Source: Candidatus Aquidulcis sp.
GTDB lineage: Bacteria > Chloroflexota > Anaerolineae > UBA4142
Assembly: GCA_020723345.1 (NCBI GenBank)
Contig: DYJA01000001.1
Span: 117,602-181,601 of the forward strand
DNA: 64,000 bases
Reading direction: 5' to 3'
Positions 7,635-14,764 of this stretch are shown here, piece by piece; the stretch's first letter is position 1, and each line of letters opens with the position of its first letter. The notes beneath the pieces are model-generated. The model was not told where the DNA came from, did no database searches, and saw only the letters and a list, made by a program, of their open reading frames with translations. The translations under genes and the position numbers were made by a program.

Positions 7635-7735
7635 TTGTCCAAAATAAAAATCGGTGGTATACTCGCACACCGTCGATTATCTCGCCCGCGATGGAGCGGC
7701 GTTCTGCGATGCTCATTCAGGGACGCCGTTTTTTT
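7635..7735 (+). promoter_or_regulatory. Promoter and leader with terminator-like hairpin before a glycosyltransferase
   Basis: TTGTCC (7635-7640), 18 bases, TATACT (7659-7664). About 30 bases into the predicted transcript CGGCGT (7697-7702) pairs with ACGCCG (7723-7728), directly followed by seven Ts (7729-7735). The GTG start is 27 bases later. The layout suggests transcription attenuation; I do not recognise a known riboswitch class. Confidence 0.45.
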
Positions 7736-7761
7736 GTTTGGAATTTTTTGGAGGTTCTGGC

Positions 7762-9231
7762 GTGAGTGAGTTGCTGGGTCTGATTTATTTTCTTTCCGCG
7801 TTTGCGCTAGCGATTTATGGCTTTAATATTTTGTTGACCGCGTGGTTGTACTGGCGCGTGCGCGACCGCCGCGTCGCCACGCCGCCATTGACCGCGCAAC
7901 CGCGCGTCACCGTGCAGTTGCCGATCTACAACGAACTGTACGTCGTCGAACGCTTGATTGACGCGGCTGCCGCGCTCGCTTGGCAGCGCGCGCGTCTGCA
8001 AATTCAAGTGCTCGACGATTCGGACGACGAAACCACGGCGAAGGCGCGCGCGCGCGTCGAACACTATCGCCGCTGCGGGTTCGACATCGCGCTGATTCAG
8101 CGCGCCGACCGCGCGGGGTTCAAAGCCGGCGCGCTCGCCGCCGGGTTGGAGCGCGCTTCCGGCGATTTTATCGCAGTGTTCGACGCCGATTTCGTGCCGC
8201 CGCGCGATTTCCTCACACGCACGATCCCGCATTTCCAGACGCAAACCAATCTGGGTTTGGTGCAGACGCGCTGGGGGCATTTGAACGACGACTATTCGCT
8301 ATTGACGCGCGCGGAAGCGCTTGCGCTCGACGGGCATTTCGTCGTCGAGCAAACCGCGCGGCATCGCAATGACTTGTTCTTCAACTTCAACGGCACGGCA
8401 GGCGTGTGGCGGCGCGCGTGCATCGAAGACGCGGGCGGCTGGCAGGGCGACACGCTGAGCGAAGATCTCGACCTGAGTTATCGCGCGCAGATGCGCGGCT
8501 GGCAATTTTTGTTTTTGCCCGATGTCGTCGCCCCGGCGGAATTGCCGCCGCAAATTCACGCGTACAAACGACAGCAATATCGCTGGGCGAAGGGCTCGAC
8601 CCAGGTTTTGCTCAAACTGGGCGCGCCAGTTTTGACGACGCCCGGTCTTTCGTTATTCAAACGCGTCGAGGGCTTGTTGCACCTCTCCGGCTATTTGATG
8701 AACGTGCTGATGCTTGCGCTGCTGCTGACGCTCGTGCCGCTGCTCGCGCTCGACGCGCGCTTTCCCGACGCGATGATGTACTTGAGTTTCGCGATGTTCG
8801 GTCCGGTCGTGATGTACGCGTTGTCACAGCGCGCGCTTTATCCGGATTGGTTATCACGTCTGCGCTATTTTGGCGTGCTCTTGCTTTTGGGGACGGGAAT
8901 CGCGCTGAGCAATTCGTGCGCGGTGATCGAGGCATTCACGCGGCGCGGCAACACCTTTCGACGCACGCCCAAATTCAGCGTCGAAAACGAGACGGACGCG
9001 TGGCAGTCGAAGCGGTACGCGCTGCCGTTATCGTGGGAAACTTTCGCCGAATTGTCGCTCGCGGTGTACGCGTCGATCGGCGCGGCAATCGCGTGGCAGC
9101 AGCATCTCGTTTGGACGCTGCCGTTCCTGCTCTTGTACGCGACAAGTTTCGCGTTCGTCGGCGGGCTGTCGTTACTCCATTCGCTGCCCGCGCGACGGCG
9201 CGTCGTAGCATCGCCGATTTTCGATTTTTGA
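7762..9231 (+). CDS. Processive GT2 glycosyltransferase (cellulose/mannan synthase-like)
   Basis: This 489-residue membrane glycosyltransferase has an N-terminal membrane helix, then a GT-A domain with DDSDDE (85-90), DAD (141-143), the base motif TLSEDLDLS (about 231-239) and QQYRW (271-275), the Q/RxxRW signature of processive beta-glycan synthases. Four or so membrane helices follow. This pattern resembles CslA-type mannan synthases and bacterial cellulose-synthase-like enzymes; donor and product cannot be told. I chose GTG at 7762 because GGAGG precedes it; the frame also opens at 7654 but that would include the leader hairpin. The last codons (ADFDF) come from a degenerate tandem repeat. 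Confidence 0.85.
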   Translation: MSELLGLIYFLSAFALAIYGFNILLTAWLYWRVRDRRVATPPLTAQPRVTVQLPIYNELYVVERLIDAAAALAWQRARLQIQVLDDSDDETTAKARARVEHYRRCGFDIALIQRADRAGFKAGALAAGLERASGDFIAVFDADFVPPRDFLTRTIPHFQTQTNLGLVQTRWGHLNDDYSLLTRAEALALDGHFVVEQTARHRNDLFFNFNGTAGVWRRACIEDAGGWQGDTLSEDLDLSYRAQMRGWQFLFLPDVVAPAELPPQIHAYKRQQYRWAKGSTQVLLKLGAPVLTTPGLSLFKRVEGLLHLSGYLMNVLMLALLLTLVPLLALDARFPDAMMYLSFAMFGPVVMYALSQRALYPDWLSRLRYFGVLLLLGTGIALSNSCAVIEAFTRRGNTFRRTPKFSVENETDAWQSKRYALPLSWETFAELSLAVYASIGAAIAWQQHLVWTLPFLLLYATSFAFVGGLSLLHSLPARRRVVASPIFDF

Positions 9232-9334
9232 TTTTCGATTGCTCCGTGTGGACGCAATAAAACAGTCGAGCCAACGCACGTCGCGATGACTCGACTGATC
9301 CACTGATCGAAAATCTGAAATCCAAAATCGAAAA
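9216..9334. repeat. Inverted 7-bp-period repeats and hairpin between convergent genes
   Basis: GATTTTC/GATTTTT units (9216-9240) face ATCGAAA/ATCTGAA/ATCCAAA units (9306-9334), so the two arms are complementary. Inside, CAGTCGAG and CTCGACTG pair. The element includes the stop codon of the GT2 gene and ends next to the stop of the convergent DUF4446 gene, and may act as a two-way terminator. Confidence 0.7.
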
Positions 9335-9338
9335 TATT

Positions 9339-9812
9339 CTACGCGCGCGGTTTCATCGCGCGGGCAATCGCTTCTTTTTCCTCGGCGGTCAACGTGTAGG
9401 TGGATTGTCCGCCGACGACGGGCTTGGCGTAAACGCGCACGTCGGTCCGGGTGTGCAGCGATGAAAGCACGACGCCATCCGCGTGATTGTCCAAGATCGC
9501 GAGGACGAAACTTTGATCGCCGCCTTTGTCGGCGAACGGATTAAAGCGCACGACGCCGACGTGTTGCACGAGGTACGGCTGTTTCACTTCCAAGTCCGTA
9601 ACCCGGTGATCCATCGCTTGGGTGAGTTGTTCGTTGTGATTCAAGCGCGTGACAAAATCAAGCAGCGTCGCTTCCAAATCCGAACCGCCGCGCCCGGTCA
9701 TCAGCAAACGAAACGCGTTGGCAAGTTGGCGATGCCGCCATTCGAGAAGCGCGATCCAACCCGCCAAACCCAGAACGATCAGAAATAAAACGATCGGCAA
9801 AATAATTTCCAC
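9339..9812 (-). CDS. DUF4446 family membrane protein
   Basis: One N-terminal membrane helix (VEIILPIVLFLIVLGLAGW) precedes a basic/helical stretch. A soluble C-terminal domain follows, with RFNPFADKGGDQSFVLAILD, SSLHTRTDVRVYAKPV and a final EEKEAIARA, the typical DUF4446 pattern (for example near Bacillus YyaB). The function is unknown; the family is often encoded near chromosome-partitioning genes, which is not the case here. I prefer the GTG at 9812 with GGGGG before it; the frame extends to 9980 but would overlap the divergent neighbour. Confidence 0.75.
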   Translation of the reverse strand: MEIILPIVLFLIVLGLAGWIALLEWRHRQLANAFRLLMTGRGGSDLEATLLDFVTRLNHNEQLTQAMDHRVTDLEVKQPYLVQHVGVVRFNPFADKGGDQSFVLAILDNHADGVVLSSLHTRTDVRVYAKPVVGGQSTYTLTAEEKEAIARAMKPRA

Positions 9813-9888
9813 GCCAGCCCCCGCGAAATCTTCGACAAGTTTGTTTGCATTGTAGCGCGATATGCACAGAACGTCAAGGAGCGACTGA

Positions 9889-10227
9889 ATGAACCAGGAT
9901 ACGCTGATTCTCTGTACGCGTTTCGGCATGGGCGACGCGCCCGCCGAATTGCAGAAAAAACTCGCGTCAACTTTTTTCACGCTCGTAAGACAGGACGCGC
10001 CGCCCGGTGTTGTTGCGTTCTACGGTGAGGGAGTCAAACTCACTTGCGAAGGATCGCCGGTGCTCGATCAACTGCGCGCGTTATCGGAAAAAGGCGCGCG
10101 GCTCGTCATCTGCCAAACGTGCCTCGACTTTTTCGGTTTGCGCGAGCAAGTGCGCGTCGGCATCGTCGGCGGCATGGGCGATATCATCGCGGCGATGAAT
10201 GGCGCGGCAAAAGTGATTAGCGTGTAG
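9889..10227 (+). CDS. DsrE/YedF-like small sulfur-relay protein
   Basis: The 112-residue protein has DTLILCTRFGMGD at the start and LVICQTCLDFFGL at about residues 73-85. The CxxC-LDFFGL motif is that of the C-terminal half of YedF/DsrE-like proteins linked to sulfur or selenium transfer. The N-terminal TusA half of YedF is absent, so this is a stand-alone DsrE fold. GGAG lies upstream of the ATG. It is followed by the ITP/XTP pyrophosphatase; the two may be co-transcribed, separated by a perfect palindrome that begins at the stop codon. Confidence 0.75.
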   Translation: MNQDTLILCTRFGMGDAPAELQKKLASTFFTLVRQDAPPGVVAFYGEGVKLTCEGSPVLDQLRALSEKGARLVICQTCLDFFGLREQVRVGIVGGMGDIIAAMNGAAKVISV

Positions 10228-10247
10228 GACAAATTTCCAATTTGTCC
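10227..10247. repeat. Perfect palindrome GGACAAATT/AATTTGTCC
   Basis: 9-bp arms (10227-10235, 10239-10247) with TCC between, beginning on the last base of a TAG stop. It closely resembles the palindrome at 53569-53590, which also begins on the last base of a TAG stop (GTGTAGG in both). Confidence 0.8.
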
Positions 10248-10259
10248 GAGGACATATCA

Positions 10260-10871
10260 ATGATGCGTCTACTCATCGCCACTCACAATCGCGGCAAACT
10301 GATCGAATACCAGGAAATGTTTGCCGATCTGCCATTCGATCTAGTCACGCTCGACGATGTCGGCATTCGCGAGGATGTGGAAGAAACCGGCGCGACCTTC
10401 GCCGAGAACGCGCGCCTCAAAGCGATCGCGTACGCGCGGCAAAGTGGCTTGCTCACACTCGCCGACGATTCCGGTTTGCAAGTCGACGCGCTTGGCGGTG
10501 AGCCGGGCGTGCAATCGAAGCGGTACGCCGGAGCGGGCAAAAGCGACGCGGACCGGATCGCGTTTTTGCTGGACAAGTTGCGCGATGTGCCGGCAGGCAA
10601 GCGCGCCGCGCGCTTTCGCTGCGCGATCGCACTCGCGATGCCGGGCGGCAAACTCTGGGAAACCGACGGCGTGTGCGAAGGCGAAATCGCGTTCGAGCCG
10701 CGCGGCGAAAACGGCTTCGGCTACGATCCGATTTTCCAGGTCGCCGAGCGCGGTGTGCGGATGGCGGAACTCTCCACCGCCGAAAAAAATCGCGTGAGTC
10801 ATCGCGCGCGCGCGGCGGAGGGCGCAAGAAAAATCCTGGAACAAATCATCGCGCGGGAACGTGAGGCGTGA
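10260..10871 (+). CDS. rdgB: XTP/dITP diphosphatase (RdgB/HAM1)
   Basis: This enzyme hydrolyses non-canonical purine triphosphates (dITP, XTP) to monophosphates and keeps them out of DNA. Motifs are LLIATHNRGKL near the start, ETGATFAENARLKA, LTLADDSGLQVDALGGEPGV and FGYDPIF, ending in KNRVSHRARA (the SHR element). Length (203) is normal. I start at ATG 10260 (a second ATG follows) with GAGGAC just upstream; a TTG at 10242 is in frame. Confidence 0.93.
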   Translation: MMRLLIATHNRGKLIEYQEMFADLPFDLVTLDDVGIREDVEETGATFAENARLKAIAYARQSGLLTLADDSGLQVDALGGEPGVQSKRYAGAGKSDADRIAFLLDKLRDVPAGKRAARFRCAIALAMPGGKLWETDGVCEGEIAFEPRGENGFGYDPIFQVAERGVRMAELSTAEKNRVSHRARAAEGARKILEQIIAREREA

Positions 10872-10902
10872 TGCGTGATGCGTAAACGGAACACGAAACA
10901 CG
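10866..10902. repeat. Degenerate 7-bp-period repeat
   Basis: GCGTGAT-GCGTGAT-GCGTAAA followed by GGAACACGAAACACG, starting at the stop codon of the pyrophosphatase gene. Confidence 0.65.
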
Positions 10903-10921
10903 CTTGCGCGTTAATTGCCTT

Positions 10922-10950
10922 TTGTCGAAAACACAAGTCGGTGCTATAAT
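10922..10950 (+). promoter_or_regulatory. Strong promoter of the VapBC-like pair
   Basis: TTGTCG (10922-10927), 17 bases, TATAAT (10945-10950). AAGGAGG (10960-10966) precedes the ATG at 10972. Confidence 0.7.
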
Positions 10951-10971
10951 TTCGCGCCGAAGGAGGCGAAG

Positions 10972-11286
10972 ATGGTAATTCGTTTATCGCCGACGTTGGA
11001 AAAGCGGGTCGCGCGCGCGGCAAAAGCCCAGGGGATCAAGCCAGAGCGCTTGGTGCGGGTTGCCCTGGATCAATATCTTGCGCCAAAGCGCAAACCGCGC
11101 GAACAGGTTTCAGAAGCGCGGCTAAAATTGCGTCAGCTCGCGCGTTACAAAAGACCGGTGTCTGATTTTGACGCGGAGGTTCATGCCGCCCGGCGGTATG
11201 CCAGACAACTTGAAGAAGAGAATGCTGAATTCATCGAAGCAGCGGCTGGGCGTTTTGCCGGGTCAGAAAGTAGCGGATCAAAGTGA
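10972..11286 (+). CDS. VapB-like antitoxin (ribbon-helix-helix type)
   Basis: 104 residues. The N-terminus MVIRLSPTLEKRVARAAKAQGIKPERLVRVALDQYL (shown here in two parts: MVIRLSPTLEKRVARAAKA and the following helix) looks like a ribbon-helix-helix DNA-binding domain. The charged C-terminal half would wrap the toxin. Its stop overlaps the GTG of the PIN gene (GTGA). Autoregulation of the promoter at 10922 is likely by analogy. Confidence 0.75.
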   Translation: MVIRLSPTLEKRVARAAKAQGIKPERLVRVALDQYLAPKRKPREQVSEARLKLRQLARYKRPVSDFDAEVHAARRYARQLEEENAEFIEAAAGRFAGSESSGSK

Positions 11287-11744
11287 CCGCGTATTTGGAT
11301 TCGGGGATACTTGTTGCCTATCTCTATGAAGAAATTGACAATCGCGCGAAGGCCGAACAAGCCAAGCGATTGTTTGACGCCATCGTGGCTCGCCGCCTTC
11401 GAGGGATCGTAACATTCTATGTATTGCCCGAGCTATACGGTTATGTCCTTCGGAATTATCTCGCAGAAAAAGCGGATGAGACTTTTCGCAACAGTCTGGT
11501 CGAACTGTTTCGCATGCCATTGATCGTCAAACCCTATGTGGATCGCGCTGATGCTGAACGATTGCGACGGCGCTTTACCCTATCTGATTCAGCCGATATC
11601 CCACACGTTGTCGCTGCGTTGTTTTACGGTTGTTCAGAATTGATCACCTTCGACCATCACTTTAAACAAGTCGCCAATCTAATTCCCGTGTATACTCCCG
11701 ACGAGTTTCTCGCCACGCTCAAACCAAACTCCGATGTCCAATAA
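11283..11744 (+). CDS. PIN-domain toxin (VapC-like)
   Basis: 153 residues with the PIN acidic pattern: D5 in AYLDSGILVAYL, a mid-protein Glu (LPELYGY), and the late pair in TLSDSADIPHVVAALFYGC and LITFDHHF. The last resembles the VapC aSADilHvatA and lvTfDkhF motifs. VapC toxins cleave tRNA or rRNA. It starts with GTG four bases inside the antitoxin gene. Its end overlaps the GT2 gene by 11 bases, so the TA pair and the glycan operon may share a transcript. Confidence 0.8.
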   Translation: MTAYLDSGILVAYLYEEIDNRAKAEQAKRLFDAIVARRLRGIVTFYVLPELYGYVLRNYLAEKADETFRNSLVELFRMPLIVKPYVDRADAERLRRRFTLSDSADIPHVVAALFYGCSELITFDHHFKQVANLIPVYTPDEFLATLKPNSDVQ

Positions 11745-12684
11745 TGCCGCTCCCGCCATCTCTGTTTTCATTCCCGCGCGCAACGAAGCCGGCAACATCG
11801 CGCCGCTCTTCGACAAAATCGCGCGCGGACTCGACGCGCTGCGCGTCCCCGGCGAAATCATTTTCGTGGACGACGGTTCGACCGACGCGACCTGGGACGA
11901 AGCGAACGCGTCCGCCGCGCGGCATCCGTGCGCGCGGTTGTTCCGCCACCGCAAATCGCTCGGCTTGACCGAAGCGATGCGGACCGGCTTTCCGCGTTGC
12001 CGCGGCGACGTGGTGATTTTTCTCCCCAGCGATCTCGAATCCGATCCCGAAGAAGATATTCCCAAACTGTACGCCAAGATCAACGAAGGGTACGATGTCG
12101 TCGCGGGCTGGCGGCAGGGGCGACGCGACGGCAAAGTCTTCGCGTCGGCGATTGCGAACATCGTCTCGCGGCGGCTCTTCGGTTTGACGACGCGCGATCT
12201 GAATTGGATCAAGGCATTTCGCCGCGAGGTGATCGAGAACATTCGCCTCCGTTCCGATTGGCACCGCTACATTTTGATCCTCGCCGCCGCGCAGGGCTAC
12301 ACGATTGGCGAAACACCGGTGAATTATTATCCGCGCCAAAAAGGGAAATCGCACTACGGCTTGGGACGCCTGCCGGTTTCGTTTCTCGATGTTTTGGTCG
12401 TGTGGTTTCTGCTCACTTTTTCGCGCAAGCCGATGCTCTTTTTTGGCGGGATCGGCTTGGGCATCGTCGGCGTCGCGTTGACGACGTTCGTGGTCCTCGC
12501 GGTGATGTACCTCGTCAACCTGGGTCAGCGGCGTCCGATATTCGATTTTGCCGGAGTGCTCTTGCTGGTCGGCGTGTTGTTTTTCGTCGTCGGTTTTCTC
12601 GCGGAATTGATCGTGAGCCAGAACGAACGCGTCGACGAACTTTCGCAGCGACTGCAAGACTTGGACGAGCGATCGCGGCAATGA
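11734..12684 (+). CDS. GT2 glycosyltransferase, dolichyl-phosphate mannose synthase-like
   Basis: 316 residues. A GT-A domain opens with SVFIPARNEAGNI, then FVDDGSTDATW (DDG 46-48) and PSDLESDPEED for the second acidic site, and RDLNWIKAFRREVIE. Two membrane helices (about 230-290) and a short coiled tail (NERVDELSQRLQDLDERS) follow. This matches DPM1/ArnC-like enzymes that load a sugar onto a polyprenyl phosphate. It is the first gene of an operon with ATGA overlaps to the next three genes, which supports a role in making or exporting a lipid-linked glycan. Confidence 0.85.
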   Translation: MSNNAAPAISVFIPARNEAGNIAPLFDKIARGLDALRVPGEIIFVDDGSTDATWDEANASAARHPCARLFRHRKSLGLTEAMRTGFPRCRGDVVIFLPSDLESDPEEDIPKLYAKINEGYDVVAGWRQGRRDGKVFASAIANIVSRRLFGLTTRDLNWIKAFRREVIENIRLRSDWHRYILILAAAQGYTIGETPVNYYPRQKGKSHYGLGRLPVSFLDVLVVWFLLTFSRKPMLFFGGIGLGIVGVALTTFVVLAVMYLVNLGQRRPIFDFAGVLLLVGVLFFVVGFLAELIVSQNERVDELSQRLQDLDERSRQ

Positions 12685-13805
12685 ACCTCGCGGTTATCAC
12701 GCATCTTTATCCTGCCCATCCCCACGCGCCCCAGGAAATCCCCGGAAATTTTTTGCCGCCTTTTTTGCGCGAACTGACTCGGCGCGGAATTTCCGTGCGC
12801 GTCCTCGCGCCGCAGAGTACGCCGGAACCCGATGTCGCCGATCCTCTTTTGCCGGTCGAGCGATTTGCCGGATGGGGCGACGCGCGTCCGCTCGGCGCGC
12901 TCCGCGTCACTAATCCGCGCGACGCGCTGCGCGTGGCGCGCTTCGTCTGGCGCGGCATTCGCGCGCTGAACGCGCTGATTGCGCGCGAGCGAATCGACGC
13001 GGTGCTGGCGTGCTGGGCGATCCCTGCCGGTTTTATCGCGTCGTTTGCCGACAAGCCGTACGCGGTCTGGGGTTTGGGCACCGACATTCACACGAGCGCG
13101 CGCAATCCGATCACGCGCGCGTTCGTGCTGCGCGCGCTTAAACGCGCGCGCTGGCGCTATGCCAATTCGCACGCGCTCGCGCGGATGGTGGAAGAATTGA
13201 CCGGCGTGGATTGCGCGCTGCTTCCGAATATGCGCCCGCTGCCGCGCGATGTGCCGCCCGCCGATTTTCCGAGAGATCGAATGAACCTGCTCGTCGCGGC
13301 GCGGTTGGAGTACGTCAAAGGCATCGACGTGTTGCTCGACGCGCTGGCGCGCATTTCGCCGCCGCGTCCGCGCGTTTACATTGCCGGAGTCGGTACGCTC
13401 GAAGACGATTTGCGCGCGCAGACGACGCGCTTGAATTTGCAAGACGACGTGACGTTCCTGGGCTTTCTCGACGCGCGCGCGCTCGCGGCGGCTTTGCGCG
13501 CGTGCGATGCGCTCGTGATTCCGTCGCGCGCGGAAAGTGTCCCGATGATTTTCAAAGAAGGCGTGTGCTTGCGCGTCCCGGTCATCGCCACGGACGTGGG
13601 CGATTTGGGCGATTTCGTCCGCGAATTTGACGCGGGGCTGGTCGTTCCGCCGGGCGACGCGTCCGCGCTCGCCGATGCGCTGATCGAAATGCGGGACGCG
13701 CCGCGCGCGCGCTTCACCGCGCGTCACGACGAACTGGCGGCGCAGTTCGATCTTCATCGCGCCGTGGAAAAATTGGCGGCAGACCTTCAAGCGCTCCGAC
13801 GATGA
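12681..13805 (+). CDS. GT4 family glycosyltransferase
   Basis: 374 residues with the GT-B layout. The N-terminal domain starts MNLAVITHLYPAHPH and has the acceptor-side AVWGLGTDIH. The C-terminal domain has LLVAARLEYVKGIDVLLDAL, VTFLGFLDARALAAALRACD and PSRAESVPMIFKEG, the E-x7-E nucleotide-sugar motif region (with EGVCLRVPVIATDVG). The start ATG overlaps the previous stop (ATGA). The donor is unknown. Its place between a polyprenyl-sugar synthase and a flippase-like protein suggests assembly of a lipid-linked oligosaccharide. Confidence 0.88.
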   Translation: MNLAVITHLYPAHPHAPQEIPGNFLPPFLRELTRRGISVRVLAPQSTPEPDVADPLLPVERFAGWGDARPLGALRVTNPRDALRVARFVWRGIRALNALIARERIDAVLACWAIPAGFIASFADKPYAVWGLGTDIHTSARNPITRAFVLRALKRARWRYANSHALARMVEELTGVDCALLPNMRPLPRDVPPADFPRDRMNLLVAARLEYVKGIDVLLDALARISPPRPRVYIAGVGTLEDDLRAQTTRLNLQDDVTFLGFLDARALAAALRACDALVIPSRAESVPMIFKEGVCLRVPVIATDVGDLGDFVREFDAGLVVPPGDASALADALIEMRDAPRARFTARHDELAAQFDLHRAVEKLAADLQALRR

Positions 13806-14764
13806 AAAATTACAAACGACTGATCGGTTACGCGCTGACCGCGATCATCTTGTTCTTTCTGTTCCGCACGTTGTCCGCGACCTGGTCGCAGGTTGCGAAC
13901 AGCGGTTTTGAATTTTCGTTCAACGCGCCGATGCTCGCCGCCTCGCTCGCGCTGCTCGTCGTCGCGCGCGCGTTCGCGGTGGAAGCGTGGCGGCGCATTG
14001 TCATTTCGCTTGGCGATTATTTCGATTTCGGTTTCGGCGCGCGCGTGTGGTTCCTGTCTAATCTTACGCGCTATGTGCCCGGCAACATTTGGCAGGTCGC
14101 GACGATGATGGTGATGGTCGGCGAACGCGGCGTAAGCAAAACGAACGCGCTCTTGAGTCAGGTGATTTACACCGCGCTTGCGCTCGCGATTGCCGGATTG
14201 TTCGGCGTGATGTTTATTTTGGTGCGTCCCGATCTTTTCAGCGCGATTGTGCCGTCGTTCATCGCGGCGTCCGCGCCGATCATCGCCGCGTTCGCGCTCG
14301 TTCTCGTCGTCGTCGTTTTCGCGCTGCCGATCACGAATCGTTTGATCGTCGCGGTGACCGCGCGTCTGCTCCGCCGCGAAATCAGCGCGCCGGTACCGAC
14401 GTTTGCGCGTGGACTCGTCCCGCCGTTTTTTTCGATGTTGATGTGGCTGACGAATGGCGTCGCGTTTTTTCTTTTCATCGGCTCGATGACGCCGCCGACG
14501 CCGGAGCAACTGCCGGCATTTATCGCGATGAATGCGGGCGCGTACTGGATCGGCTACGTCTCGTTCGTCACGCCAAGCGGCTTGGGATTTCGCGAAAGCG
14601 CGCTCGCGTTGATGCTTGCGACCTTTTTTCCGACGCCGGTCGCGGTCGCTTTTTCGCTGGTCACGCGGCTGTGGTCGACCGCGGGCGAACTGCTCGGTGT
14701 GCTGCTCGTCTGGATCACGCCGGAACGTTTGCTCGCGCGACGACCGGGAAGCGAGACGCGATGA
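13802..14764 (+). CDS. Lysylphosphatidylglycerol synthase TM-region-like protein (possible flippase)
   Basis: 320 residues and about eight membrane helices. The segment WFLSNLTRYVPGNIWQ and the late TPSGLGFRESALALML are hallmarks of the LPG_synthase_TM/UPF0104 family. The family includes MprF membrane domains and AglD-like proteins implicated in lipid flipping or glycolipid synthesis. It overlaps both neighbours by 4 bp, so it is in the same operon as the two glycosyltransferases. Transport of their product is an inference. Confidence 0.8.
   Translation: MKNYKRLIGYALTAIILFFLFRTLSATWSQVANSGFEFSFNAPMLAASLALLVVARAFAVEAWRRIVISLGDYFDFGFGARVWFLSNLTRYVPGNIWQVATMMVMVGERGVSKTNALLSQVIYTALALAIAGLFGVMFILVRPDLFSAIVPSFIAASAPIIAAFALVLVVVVFALPITNRLIVAVTARLLRREISAPVPTFARGLVPPFFSMLMWLTNGVAFFLFIGSMTPPTPEQLPAFIAMNAGAYWIGYVSFVTPSGLGFRESALALMLATFFPTPVAVAFSLVTRLWSTAGELLGVLLVWITPERLLARRPGSETR

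Noticed and set aside
7659-7735. Fluoride riboswitch before the GT2 gene
   Set aside because: GCGATGGAG is suggestive but the conserved CTGATG and pseudoknot partners are missing.
7654-7761. N-terminal extension of the GT2 protein
   Set aside because: The extension would translate the leader hairpin and T-run; GGAGG is placed for the GTG at 7762.
9813-9980. N-terminal extension of the DUF4446 protein
   Set aside because: It would overlap the divergent DsrE-like gene, and the membrane helix that starts DUF4446 proteins begins right at the GTG at 9812.
14089-14760. Upstream extension of the GT-C/ILEI protein frame
   Set aside because: The extension lies on top of the flippase-like gene in another frame; the ATG at 14761 overlaps that gene's stop as ATGA.
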